From Balanoglossus misakiensis (taxonomy: Eukaryota > Hemichordata), in contig CM082576.2 of the NCBI GenBank assembly GCA_040954595.2, positions 2,356,001 through 2,420,000 of the forward strand: 64,000 bases of DNA, read 5' to 3'. The notes under the pieces are model-generated. The model was not told where the DNA came from, did no database searches, and saw only the letters and a program-made list of their open reading frames with translations. The position numbers and the translations under genes were made by a program. Shown here in pieces: positions 28,201 to 38,650 of this stretch (position 1 is the stretch's first letter; every line of letters begins with the position of its first letter).

Positions 28201-31124
28201 ATGAAACTGTTGATAGGCCAATAACTCATCAATTATATTAAAGATACCCGGGAGGATGATAAACCATTGACCCTCTCAATGAAATGAGATTTATGGAGGA
28301 GAAATGAAACTTCATCTCTTTCCTCTGCATAAAAATTATTAACCTAACTAAATTCTGGAAAAGGACATGCAAGTTTACAAGAACTTCAGTAGCAAAACTT
28401 TCAACTGTGTTATTGTTATTCATTTTGTTATCTATTTATCTATTATTTCGATGCTTTTTGAAACTGCTCCACTCTGACAATACGTGACCTTCAATGTCTT
28501 TAGGGGAGTGCCACAAACTCCCAACAACTGGTATACATGATTCACATTCCACCACAAGGTGCTACAAAACAATACAGTTCTTGTTTTCAACTCTCTTCTA
28601 CTAACAGTAAACAATACGTGAAACCGCCATTCGATAGGAACACCAACATCAAACAGGTGGTATGGTTTGATATCATTAACCCAGATAGAATATCCGGTGC
28701 TGCTGGCCTCTCAAAATTCGCTCATTTGTAAGAGAAGCCTACGCAACAGAGAATCAGGCTCCCTCTTCCGGGTTACTTCCTACATTTGTTTTCATTTTGT
28801 CTCCAGATTTAGAAATTCGATCAACTTCATTTTGTTCTATTGAACTATAAATACTTATATTCATATAAAGAAAGCGATTGAATAGTTCCCTGGGTAGGCA
28901 AAGACTGACTTTGAATGGGTATTTTTTCAAGGGGGTAACTGCAGTGTGAAAAACGATCTCCGAGCTTACTTCTGTCACATTGGCTTTCTTGAAGTTGATG
29001 GAGAAGCCACTTTGACATTTTCGATGTGTCTTAAATATTGCACATGAGTTTGGATCAGAAAATTGAAGATATGTCAATGTGCAAGTATGACACATTGCTT
29101 CGACTTTTGTACACACCCATGGAGCGATCTGTAGATAAGTAGAATACCTCCCACCCACCTGAGCGAGTTTACGTTGTTCGGGTGTTTCCCCCACGGAACG
29201 GTCGACGACACTGCAGTTGTGAGGTTTCCCCCCAACACCTCACTTGCCGTTAGCTTTATTCGGCAAAACGATGTTCTATCAGCTTTTCTTAAATAAATGG
29301 GATATCAAATCAGAGAGCACACGGCGGGGTTGTTCAGTTTTCAACGCGTTTCCCGAAGGAATGTAAAAATTTCCCCTTACCTTTGTGTGTCGGGTCTACG
29401 TAAATTTCCAAAATGGCGGGGTGGCTGGATCAGTGTTGACTATCGGTAACCCTTTTGCCTATGCTTCCAGGTGTCTCATTTACGGCAGCTAATGGTATCC
29501 GATAGGAGCCGAGTTCTTAACAGAACTTCTTAAAGAGTTGGTCAGGAACAAGTGGTTGATTATTACGAATGAAATCTGATGATATGATCGCAGAAGTACG
29601 CCATAAATCACACAGAGTTTGACGACTTGCTCTATGCCTTGGTGGTGAATGGGTGGCGGCGTTTGTCAGAATAGTTAAATCAAATGATCCTATTGGTTGA
29701 CATATGTTGCTGTTCGTTTCAATGCGTACACCCATACTGCAATTTCTCCAGGTGAAAAGGGAGCGCGACATACAAACATCTCATAATATTGAACTTCTGT
29801 GTTTTTCATTTGTTAAAATTAATTGCAGAACTTAAAATCGTAGATAATAACATTTGACAGAGTTTACTGAAAATTGTTAATTTTATATCTGTCGAACTTT
29901 GACCTAAAAGATATGTCGCGTATGAACTTGACCCGGCAAAAGACACAATGCCCAAGTTTTGTAACACCTGTTAGATTCATGGCAATAATCGCAATAATGC
30001 TGCCGTCGCCTTCTATATACGTTGAAAACCACATTACAGTAAAATCAGACGATAAAGAGCAATGAGTACTTCGAGTAGGTAAACAATTATTCATATTGAA
30101 TTGAAAGAAACTTGTCATTTACTGAGAGTAAATGGCGACACTAGTCATTTAAACTTTCCCATCCCTCAATGTGTTGGCACCAAAGATGTCCCCCAAAAAC
30201 ATGGAAAATGTTTTGTTTTGTTTTCACCATCATGGTCCGCGAAAACAAGAATAGTTAGCCCTATGTCGAAAATCCCAGTGGACCTATCACAAAACCAATC
30301 GCATACCAAAAACTCACAAAAAGTTCCCTTCATATACTGTAAATTAGAAAGTGTTTTTGATGAAAATTTCACCCATATTTCACCGAAAAAATTTTTTTTG
30401 TTGTTATTGCTGGAAAGGAGTATCGTTATTTTTTGCGGTCGGAACAAGCATAGATGCGCACTTTTCCTGGTAGTGGAACCGCTGGGTTCCACTTGCCAAC
30501 ATAGGACTGGGGCCTATGGGGAAACTTCGCAAATAAAATCTCGTTGTTCAAGTTGTCAAAACTTTTCAAGAAAATCTGAACACCGTTTCACGACAAAATC
30601 ACAGGTAAATTTATCATTCTTTCTTGTAGATAATAATTAAACTACTATAGTATGTGCTGCTTATAATCAGTGCTTTGATGATCTTCTGCATGCCACTAGT
30701 TTGCGCGTGAAACTGATGACGCGGTCATCTTCGACTTGCGCGAGTTCGGCGTCTTCAGCATGCTTGGTTAAAATATTCATGTTCTAGAACACCGTTTTGC
30801 ACGTAGTGAATGAAATGCGAACTGCACCGATCTGCAAGTTGCAGCTTTGACCCGTAAGTGGCCTGCCAAGTTATCTTTCACTTCCGAATAAGGATCAATT
30901 GCCTAAATTCTCGATACAGTCACTCTCCAGAACTGTTTCAGACCTATATGCCTAGTGTATAAAATGTAGGCCCACACACACAAACGATGACTCTTTTTGC
31001 ATGTCACTGGTCAGTGAAGATTTGTGAGTCGACCTTGGCCAAATCGACCTTCTTTCTCATACTTCCTCATATAAGATTAACATATCAATGATATATATAT
31101 CGTTCCCGACATTCTATATCAGAA
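22293..31124. other. Non-coding stretch between PALS1 and the next gene
   Basis: About 8.8 kb without a supported coding exon. The part nearest 22293 is probably the first PALS1 intron, with the candidate non-coding exon at 29381. The rest, to 31124, is the intergenic region between divergently oriented genes. It includes an open frame at 30101-30640 that lacks an ATG start and domain similarity. A short perfect palindrome, ggaacc-gctg-ggttcc, lies near 30476-30491. No transposon, tRNA or rRNA seen. Confidence 0.6.
29381..29440 (-). promoter_or_regulatory. Candidate distal promoter and non-coding first exon of PALS1
   Basis: On the minus strand the sequence ACACACAAAG is followed by a good donor (GTAAGG at 29380-29375). 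A YY1-type element reading AAAATGGCGG on the plus strand lies at 29410-29419, inside a CG-richer patch. The arrangement fits a TATA-less housekeeping promoter feeding the PALS1 coding exon at 22292. Splicing across about 7 kb is inferred, not shown. The upstream limit is arbitrary. Confidence 0.3.
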
Positions 31125-31259
31125 ATGTTGGGACCTTCTCCATCTAGGAGGGCAAAATCACAGTCTGGTCTCCAACCATCGCTGACTGTCACTACACTCA
31201 GAAAGTCAGGCAGTCTCAATGAGCAGAGTCTAGCCCAACATAACCAAAGGTAAGCCGTA

Positions 31260-31350
<91 letters not shown>

Positions 31351-33866
31351 ATTTATGGATCGAGATACAATGTTTAGGCTCAGCTCTAGACCTACACACT
31401 TCTTTCTACAGTTTTCCACCAATCGACAAGAAGTCCAGGTCATCGTTGGAGACGAGAATCGCATTTTGGATTCAGACCGTCACAACACCCCCTGCAGAAG
31501 ATACATACCAGGTGATAAACATGACCGTTGTGATGATCACATACACCACACAAAATATTATAAGTGTCAGTGTCAAGCACTCGCCGTCCTCTCATACAGG
31601 TGTCATGGCGAGCGCCCCCAGTGGTGAACATTTGACTGGTTTGGCGCAGGTTTGGCGGAGCCAAGTCATCGGCAGCATTATGTAGTCTTTTCATGTGTTT
31701 TTTTTTTTGGGGGGGGGGGGTGTACAGTAGTTTAGTTGATGTAATGCATATTGTTTGGTTCTGAAGTTTACTGTGCCATGGGTAATTTTCTCATTAATTC
31801 TTTTATACAGATATTACACATATGTCCCAAAACGGGTTGGTCCTGTAGGTGGTGTCTCTCATGGCTGAATTTTTTTTCACGATTTTTATTTGCCAGTATT
31901 TATGAGTTTTATAAAAGTGGACATTGTTCGCAGAATGATAGCGTCGAGCACTTGATGATTCGATTTGATTTATTCTAACTGTTCCCGATCGTTCCAACAG
32001 AAAACGAAGGCGCCTTCTCCTGAAAGTAATCTCCTCTCTCCAGAAAAAGAAATAATGGAGGAAGAGCGAGATATACAAAGCCTGTCGGCGATGGAGATTG
32101 TTACTGAAACGTAAGAATCTAAAGTAAAATTGCCTCTAGCTATCCGCTTATCAAGTAATTTTTACGACTGCAATAGTGAACATTGACATCAATTTACCAT
32201 TTGAATTGAAAATGAGTGAATGTTCGTAATTTCAGAAAAATGTTGTTACTACCTTACTACCACAGTCGCGTAAACAATAATTGAACCCCTTGTTATTGTC
32301 CTTATGATATGATGCAAAACTGCAGACCCCAATTTTCTACTGTAAATATGAATGTACATGTATTCTGCTTCTACGTCACAGAGATGACGCGGACGGGGGC
32401 GCGGAGGCATCCGAGGCGAATGACGGGATTCCACAATTGTCGTCAAGAGACGAAACCAACAAAACTGAAATCGAAACGATTGGGTCGGCGACAGGTTTGT
32501 GTAGATTTTGTCACCGTAAAAAAAATAAATCCCATTGAAAGGCCGGGATCACTTTATTTTGAACTTTCAGTTTCTTGAGAAGGCAAATGCCAGACGAGTC
32601 TTAATTTACTTCCGAAAAGGCGAACCGTCGCACTTCGGGCATACCACGTAAGCTTATATTTAATCAATTATATAGACAGCCAAGATAAAATAGATGGGGA
32701 TCGCTCGAAAACCGATACGAAACTTGAGACGGAGAATGAAATTGCTTTGAGCGGACACGCGGTGACAGACGATACAAGCTGTGAGAAGGTGAATGCAGAA
32801 GACGATGCGATAGAAGAAGTGGTAAGAAACTCGTTGAAAAAAAATACTTTTTTGTAAAAAAAGTGTTCTATAAAATTTGTATTTGGCATGGTTTGCTTAT
32901 AAAGTGAGCAGACAGTAATATTTTTTTCTCACAAACTATGTGAAATGCAGTCAGTATATTCTGCTGGTATTTTCGTCCGCATACACCATATTGACATTTT
33001 GTTTTAGTCCATAGTTGAGGACGACTTTAAGGCTACCAGCCAGCAGCCTTCTTCAAAATCACCACCACCAAGACGAGATTCAACGCTATCGCCTGCAGTG
33101 AAAGGTATCTATATCTATCAAATCTGGGTGTGGTCGCTTCAGCGTTGTCGGGAACAAAGTGACAGAACTTTGCATTTCTGTGGATAACCCCAATACTGTA
33201 TGTCTCAACTCCTCACAGCTGCCGGACTACCTGGTCAAGTGTCCATGGTCAGCAACATCAGGAAATGGCAGCTGAAGAGTAAAGACAAGACCACACCCCT
33301 GAAAGAGTTCGTCAAGGCAAGTCTTGGTATTTGTGTGAGAAAAAAAAGCAGTATTCCACAACCATGAATGCAGAACACATATGAATACAGTATTACATTA
33401 TTTAACAAAGATAACTTTTCTTGTAATTCACAATTTCCAGGATAAATACCACCTGACACTTATAAGGAAAGAATGGGATAATATAATCACAGAGCTGCCT
33501 CTTCCGGTGTCTATCCACTTGAAGAAAGAGACCAGACCAATGTTACAGAGCCTAGTCAGAGGTTTGGGGAATTATTATTTAGAATTTTTAAATCAAAAAC
33601 GGAATGCATGTACTGGTTGTGGGCAAAGTAAAACCATAAAAACTTTGGACAAAAATTTGCAAAACATGGCAGTAAAAGGGTTAATATACTTGAAAGAAAT
33701 GGAAAAAATATCAGCTTTCATTGTTATGTCTCTTCTTTCTGTGTGTGTCTCTCTCCTCACAGAATACAAATCTGCCTTTGGACCTGACCACAAGCTGACA
33801 CTAGAGGCACAAGCAAAGCTGGAACACTTAAATGAGGAATTGGCCAATTCTAGCGTCTTCGTATAG
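31125..33866 (+). CDS. Unrecognised 330-residue acidic protein with basic/helical C-terminus
   Basis: Nine exons: 31125-31249, 31571-31649, 32001-32110, 32382-32494, 32676-32821, 33008-33104, 33219-33316, 33441-33561, 33763-33866; they sum to 993 bases and close in frame at TAG. The N-terminal two thirds are low-complexity, rich in Ser, Asp and Glu (about residues 70-200), with a Pro-Arg-Ser segment (PPPRRDSTLSPAVK) that looks like a phosphorylation site cluster. The last 105 residues look folded and helical: NIRKWQLKSKDKTTPLKEF, then RKEWDNIITELPLPVSIHL and EAQAKLEHLNEELANSS. Composition suggests a nuclear or cytoskeletal protein, but I do not recognise the family. Intron 7 uses a GC donor (AAG|GCAAGT). 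Exon 2 has a weak pyrimidine tract and is the least certain; a start at the ATG within it (31604) is possible. An AATAAA at 34520-34525 could be its poly(A) signal. Confidence 0.75.
31262..31348 (+). repeat. (GAT)n microsatellite, about 29 units
   Basis: An uninterrupted run of GAT trinucleotides begins 12 bases after the donor of exon 1 of the neighbouring gene. All three frames are open (poly-Asp, poly-Met, and poly-Ser on the other strand), which produces false ORFs. It lies in an intron and is expected to vary in length between individuals. Confidence 0.97.
31571..31649 (+). other. Exon 2 of the unrecognised gene (uncertain)
   Basis: This exon is needed to reconcile phases: exon 1 ends in phase 2 and exon 3 starts in phase 0, and a 79-base exon bridges them (VKHSPSSHTGVMASAPSGEH then LTGLAQ). 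The acceptor is a plain AAGTGTCAG with little pyrimidine tract. An alternative is that transcription starts locally and translation begins at ATG 31604 within this exon. Confidence 0.5.
31611..31625 (-). promoter_or_regulatory. CTCF-like motif (variant)
   Basis: On the minus strand reads CCACTGGGGGCGCTC, the closest match here to the vertebrate CTCF consensus. It overlaps the uncertain exon 2 of the unrecognised gene. Confidence 0.35.
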
Positions 33867-34813
33867 TTCACATCTCACAGATGACTGGTTCAAGTGCAAA
33901 TATGTTATTGGAAATGTTAGCTAAAATAACCGAGTTCTGATTTCTACACAGAAAAACTAATTTATGTACATTTACACACAGTCACTCAAAGGACTGTGAT
34001 TTTGATACATAAAGACACTACCACTGAACATGTAAAAAATAGAGAGCTTTATTGGCAAGAGTTTTTTGGTTGTCCATGATGCAATGATTATCTGTAAATG
34101 AGTTCAGCTGGAGTATCGCGAGAACATTTGTAACTTTGACTTGCAAGGTTACCGGTACTTTAAAAAGTAGAAGTAGGGGACACTATCTGGGCAGTTCATG
34201 AGAAGCTCAGATGGCATCACTGAACTAATGTCAACAGAGCTGATTGTCGGTGCTTTCAATAGCTGTCCAGGATCTCAAGACTTTTAGACGACTGCATATT
34301 GCAACGCCAAATATTCTGACTGATATCTGCAATTTGAGGATAGGCTGAACACAAAGGTGACACATACAACATTGCTGCTTAGTTTTCCTCTAAAACACTG
34401 ATGAACGTTGACTCACATAACAAACGGCACCTGATTGGCATACTTGAGTCGTATGAGGCTACTCAAATGTCCAATAACAATATAGCAAAATATACATTCT
34501 ATACGTGTATTCTTAAATTAATAAAGAAGAAATCTTTTCTCTTTTTTGCAATCCTGAAAAATACGAATAAAATAAACGGAATTCCTGAAGTATTTGGAAT
34601 AGGAGGATTCTACTTAAATCTATTTTCTTCAAAAACAATAAATTATCAAGTGACAGTACTTTGTGATATCTTCCATGAATATTTACAAGACAAAATCTTA
34701 GAATGAAACATATCACACTCATTAATAGCACACTTCCAAGCTATGCCACTTTTTATCATAATTGTATTTCTTTTTAACCTGATGAATTGCTGTGATGTAA
34801 AAAAAGATATATT
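33867..34813. other. Intergenic, convergent gene ends
   Basis: The 3' ends of the unrecognised gene (plus) and of the C16orf89-like gene (minus) face each other across about 950 bases. The stretch holds presumed 3' UTR sequence and an AATAAA at 34520-34525 on the plus strand. No coding exon is seen; the ORF at 34401-34706 is AT-rich with no recognisable features. Confidence 0.65.
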
Positions 34814-37597
34814 CTACAGTCGAACTGTAATCTTTCTCTGTTTGAAGAGTTTTGTCAGCAAAAAAAGTGTGAGTATCACGGCCAGGATAATAAAAGCTGG
34901 AAGTATTCTGTGCATGCTTTCACTTTCTTCAATTGGACTTTGGAGATGAATGTCATAAACAGGGACATGTGTATGGATGTGCTCTTCCTGGGCTTGCAGC
35001 ATTGCCTGTACGCCTGGTGGTCCCGGATCAATGAAGAATCGCACATGGACAATAAGGGCTCCGGCTGCCACAGCCGTTTTATGAGCTTCACAGCCATCTA
35101 GGAGTAAATATAATGGAGGAATAAGTATGCTTCATCATCATCATACAAGCACCAGTAATATTCAGACAATATATCAATGTCATACTACACCTTTTAAATC
35201 TTGAACCCTCTGCAATTTCCTTGATTTATGTGGTAGATTTTCAATGTCCTTTACATCTCTCAGTCTTTCCCTTTCCTCCCCGGCCACTCTCCCATGCTCA
35301 TGCTCATCTCCCACAGCTCTCGCATCTCTTCCCCTTGGCACAGGCTTCTGCCTCTTCCGTGACCTGTATCCATAGCAACCACCTGAGTGTTGCCATGACA
35401 GCATTCTCTCGAGCCAGTCCAGGCGTATGAAGTCAACGTATCCCAGAGAACCACAGGTGAAAACTGAAATCGAACGCAGAGCGTGTGTTACCCACGGTGA
35501 TGACACAAGTACAGTTCACTTTTGCCAAGTGACGACCTGCCTCTGCTCTCTAGTTCAAAGATATAAAAAAAAAATTTGTCACCTTGCTCCATGAGTAAAT
35601 CCTCCTCGTAAATCGGAATGCCGATCCAGACAATCTTCTTGGTCTCTTCAATCATCGCTGAACACAGTTCATGTTGGATCTGTCTGATGCTTCCCTTCCC
35701 ATACTGTTTAGCCACTTCATTTACAGTGTCTGTGCACTCCACCTGCAAGAATGTCAGTACTGACCCAGTGAACTCTGACCCCTTGTGACAAAAATAGTGG
35801 CAAAATACTAAAAGTTGAGGACTGAGTTACTAGTCAAGAACTAAGCATACGGTTTGTGGATCTTTCTGAAATAAAGCGCAGAGGGCGCTGTTTATAGAAA
35901 CTGAAAAGTTGTATGTATACACTTCAGATATTTATTAAAATGACTTTAAAGTCAGCTATTTTTCTCATCGTTTTATATATTGGGCAGCAAGTGCTGGCTG
36001 TACAAAAACCTAGGACAACATGGACCAGATTTCAAGCCTGGTGTGCAAGCTGATTTCATATGTTCCGATCGAGTTAGCCTACCTGTTCAGCAACTGCAAA
36101 ATACAAAACTTGGTGTGTGATTGCATAGAGACTCTGTTTAGGTCTTGTCATCAATGACCAGCACTCAGCAGAAACTGTGCAAGCAGGGTCTCTGTTGTTG
36201 GTTCCCATCATCTGGGACATGCATGCATCGCTCATTTCCTCATCCATTGCAACTGAAACGAAATCTCCTTTTTAGTGCAACATGCATTCAATAAAGTTCA
36301 TAGTTTTCTGAAGAAAAAAAACTGTTTGAAATATTAGATACCGCATGTACCGGTAGTTTTGAATTATTACTCCATTTTCAATATTCAAACTTCAAACGTA
36401 TATAAAATCATCAAAGTGGCAGACTTACTGTCATCCTGGTCTGCTAGGTCTTGGTTGATATTCCCATGAACCACCGATGTTATGTCTGTTTTTCTGTGGG
36501 GGTGTGAAACCCTCCACGGCTCTCGAATGAGGGGCGTCAACCTCTTGAAGTACCCTGGATCTTTCTCCTGCATGTGGGGAAGAGCCATGTTCGCAATAGT
36601 CCTGGCTTCCTGCCGGAGTCTCTCCAGTGTGTCAAACACATCCACCGGAACCATTTGATGCAAGCCTGTGTTGTGTTCTTCTACCAACAATGCACTGTGA
36701 CCTGAAGCAGGAAAGAGGATATGCTAGTCAATGTGAATTGTGGTCATGTGTTACAATCACAGTCCCTGTATCTCATGCAAGAAGTTTCCTGTCAGTGTTA
36801 GAAATGTATGTGCATAGGAGATGTCTTGAAGTTTACCTAGTTTTTATACAGCTAAACAATTTGCTTCTGGATCTTAATCATTTGCACTGGGTATTGTCAA
36901 GTCAGTTTAATTCACAGCATTGCTGAAGACCCCGGGACAGTCGTACTACGGACTACGGAACTGCCCCCGTATCGATATCACACTCACAGGTACCGACGCT
37001 CGACAGCCACGGAGCATGCAACCGGGCATACTCCGTTTAATCTGTGATACAGAATACTGTCAAAATTGAAACAGGTTGTTGAATGTCTGTGAAATAAATA
37101 GCCGGTTGAAAATAGCTAGATCTTCTCCTAGTCATGGTCTTTAATAGTGCATGTACACTGTCGCTTTCACAGTCTGAAGAAGGAAACTGCTGTGTTGGCA
37201 GCGGAGACCTTGTCTTCTCCATGATTTCGGTCGGTCCTTCATCGATGTAAATACAAGTCGACTCAAATGACACGAACGATAATATTTACTAAAACAGGAA
37301 TTCCTCAATTGCTCATAAGATAGCAATAGAATCGATTATCTCGAGCCCACTCCAAACATCACTTTACAGATGACATATGTCAGCCTATGCAGTCACAACA
37401 AATCTCGTTCTCTCACCTTCAACAACTCGAAGACCGTACGTGCCGTCTAAATTCATATTCTTGTACTCAGCTCGGTAATACTGCAGCACTTTGTCGAGAG
37501 CGTTTAGTACTGTGTACACTGTAATTTGTGATTTCTCGTCTGTGACTGGGATGCAAAAACATGATAAAATCAAAGGAACCAAAACAACGGACTTCAT
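34814..37597 (-). CDS. C16orf89: C16orf89-like (DUF4735, UPF0764) protein with signal peptide and C-terminal membrane segment
   Basis: Six exons: 37597-37417, 36701-36429, 36252-36083, 35742-35583, 35463-35191, 35097-34814; 1341 bases, 446 residues, all phases match. The first 20 residues (MKSVVLVPLILSCFCIP) form a signal peptide. Family hallmarks are NLDGTYGLRVVEG near the N-terminus, a Cys-rich middle (AECWSLMTRP, YAITHQVLYFAVAEQ) and GYVDFIRLDWLERMLSWQ with GCYG after it, then GCEAHKTAVAAGAL. The family is secreted or membrane-linked and of unknown biochemical role; human C16orf89 is thyroid-enriched. Odd points: a 45-residue charged, His/Arg/Glu-rich insert follows GCYG, and the C-terminus has a hydrophobic segment (ILPAFIILAVILTLFLL) plus a basic tail, suggesting a type I anchor. 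ATG 37597 was chosen because the upstream GTG at 37603 is not a plausible start. Confidence 0.75.
35877..35890 (+). promoter_or_regulatory. CTCF-like motif
   Basis: GCGCAGAGGGCGCTG, within an intron of the C16orf89-like gene. Confidence 0.35.
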
Positions 37598-38650
37598 TCT
37601 CACGTGCGTCGCCCTCAGCTTCTTCTTTTTTTAGATGTGCGAGTTCAAAGTTCACACGTAAGGTCACGTGTCACACTCTCGAAACAGTAACTCCCAAATC
37701 AGATACACATATCAAATGAAAAATGTTCATGTTGACAACCATATTTCTCTGTCATGAAGAAAATAATGGAGCGGATGCTAGAAAATTGTTTCCTTTACAA
37801 AACCTGGTGTCTACAACACCATATATTTAATTAGAACTTCACCCAGACTGGGTAATGAATCAGAAGTGGTGTGCATTCCATTGCAGACGCTAGATTTCTT
37901 TTTATAGTGCAACTGTGAGGTATACAATTTCACTCACTGCATTCAACCTAACTGGAATTTTAATAGCTGTTTAATTGCTTACTTTTCTATTAACTTTGAG
38001 ATGTCTCCGCATCTTAATCAAAATGCCCTCAGAGAAAAATTGGGTCTTATTCATCACCACTTCCCATTAACCATGAACACATTTATATATTTTTGACTAT
38101 TCATAATAAAATTATGAATACTAACATTGATAAAATGGATGTGATATTTCCAAGGACAACAGCTGATTTTATTTATACTGAGAGCATTGGCAGACTGACC
38201 AATGAGAGCTTGTGACGTGTCAGGTGCTAAATTTATATTTGATAAATGTTGCAAATTATACATTCAGCTGTACGTCTGTCAGCGGAACTGACCCAATTTC
38301 TGATCAATATGATATTTGTTGATTGCTCCCTTTTTACTCATTGCCCTACTAAGTGGTATAAACCAGGTCAATTCGATGTATGATTTATAAAGATAAAACT
38401 AGAGATTGTATTTCATATTTATGCTTTTAATAAATAAGACAGAAGGAAATCTTACATCTTTGAAAAAAAAAAAAAATAATTGTGTCTTTATAGAATAACC
38501 ACATTTTTGCAAGAATTGTCTGCGGGGAAATTTTAAAAGAGTACAAAAATGCATATCTAGAGAAACCTAATAGGAGAAAGTCATGATTATCAAATTGCAA
38601 TTGACCTGTCTGCTGAAAATTACTTTGAAAATGCTTTCTCTAACAATACT
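37598..38650. other. Intergenic, about 1 kb
   Basis: Lies between the 5' end of the C16orf89-like gene and the 3' end of the SDR gene, both on the minus strand. It must contain the promoter of the former and the 3' UTR of the latter. A TTTATT (AATAAA on the minus strand) near 38167 is a possible poly(A) signal for the SDR. No coding sequence seen. Confidence 0.6.

Noticed and set aside
28754-29194. 146-codon minus-strand frame near the PALS1 5' end
   Set aside because: It begins with GTG, not ATG. A donor-like GTGGGT after 12 codons would end in phase 0, which does not fit the 22292 acceptor.
30101-30640. 179-codon open frame on the plus strand
   Set aside because: It has no ATG start, no domain similarity and ordinary non-coding composition, and a comparable frame exists on the opposite strand.
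31259-31685. Poly-Asp and poly-Met ORFs
   Set aside because: They are translations of the GAT microsatellite continuing into intron sequence, with no splice or codon support.
37595-37603. Upstream GTG start for the C16orf89-like protein
   Set aside because: Animals rarely start at GTG, and ATG 37597 gives a clean signal peptide.
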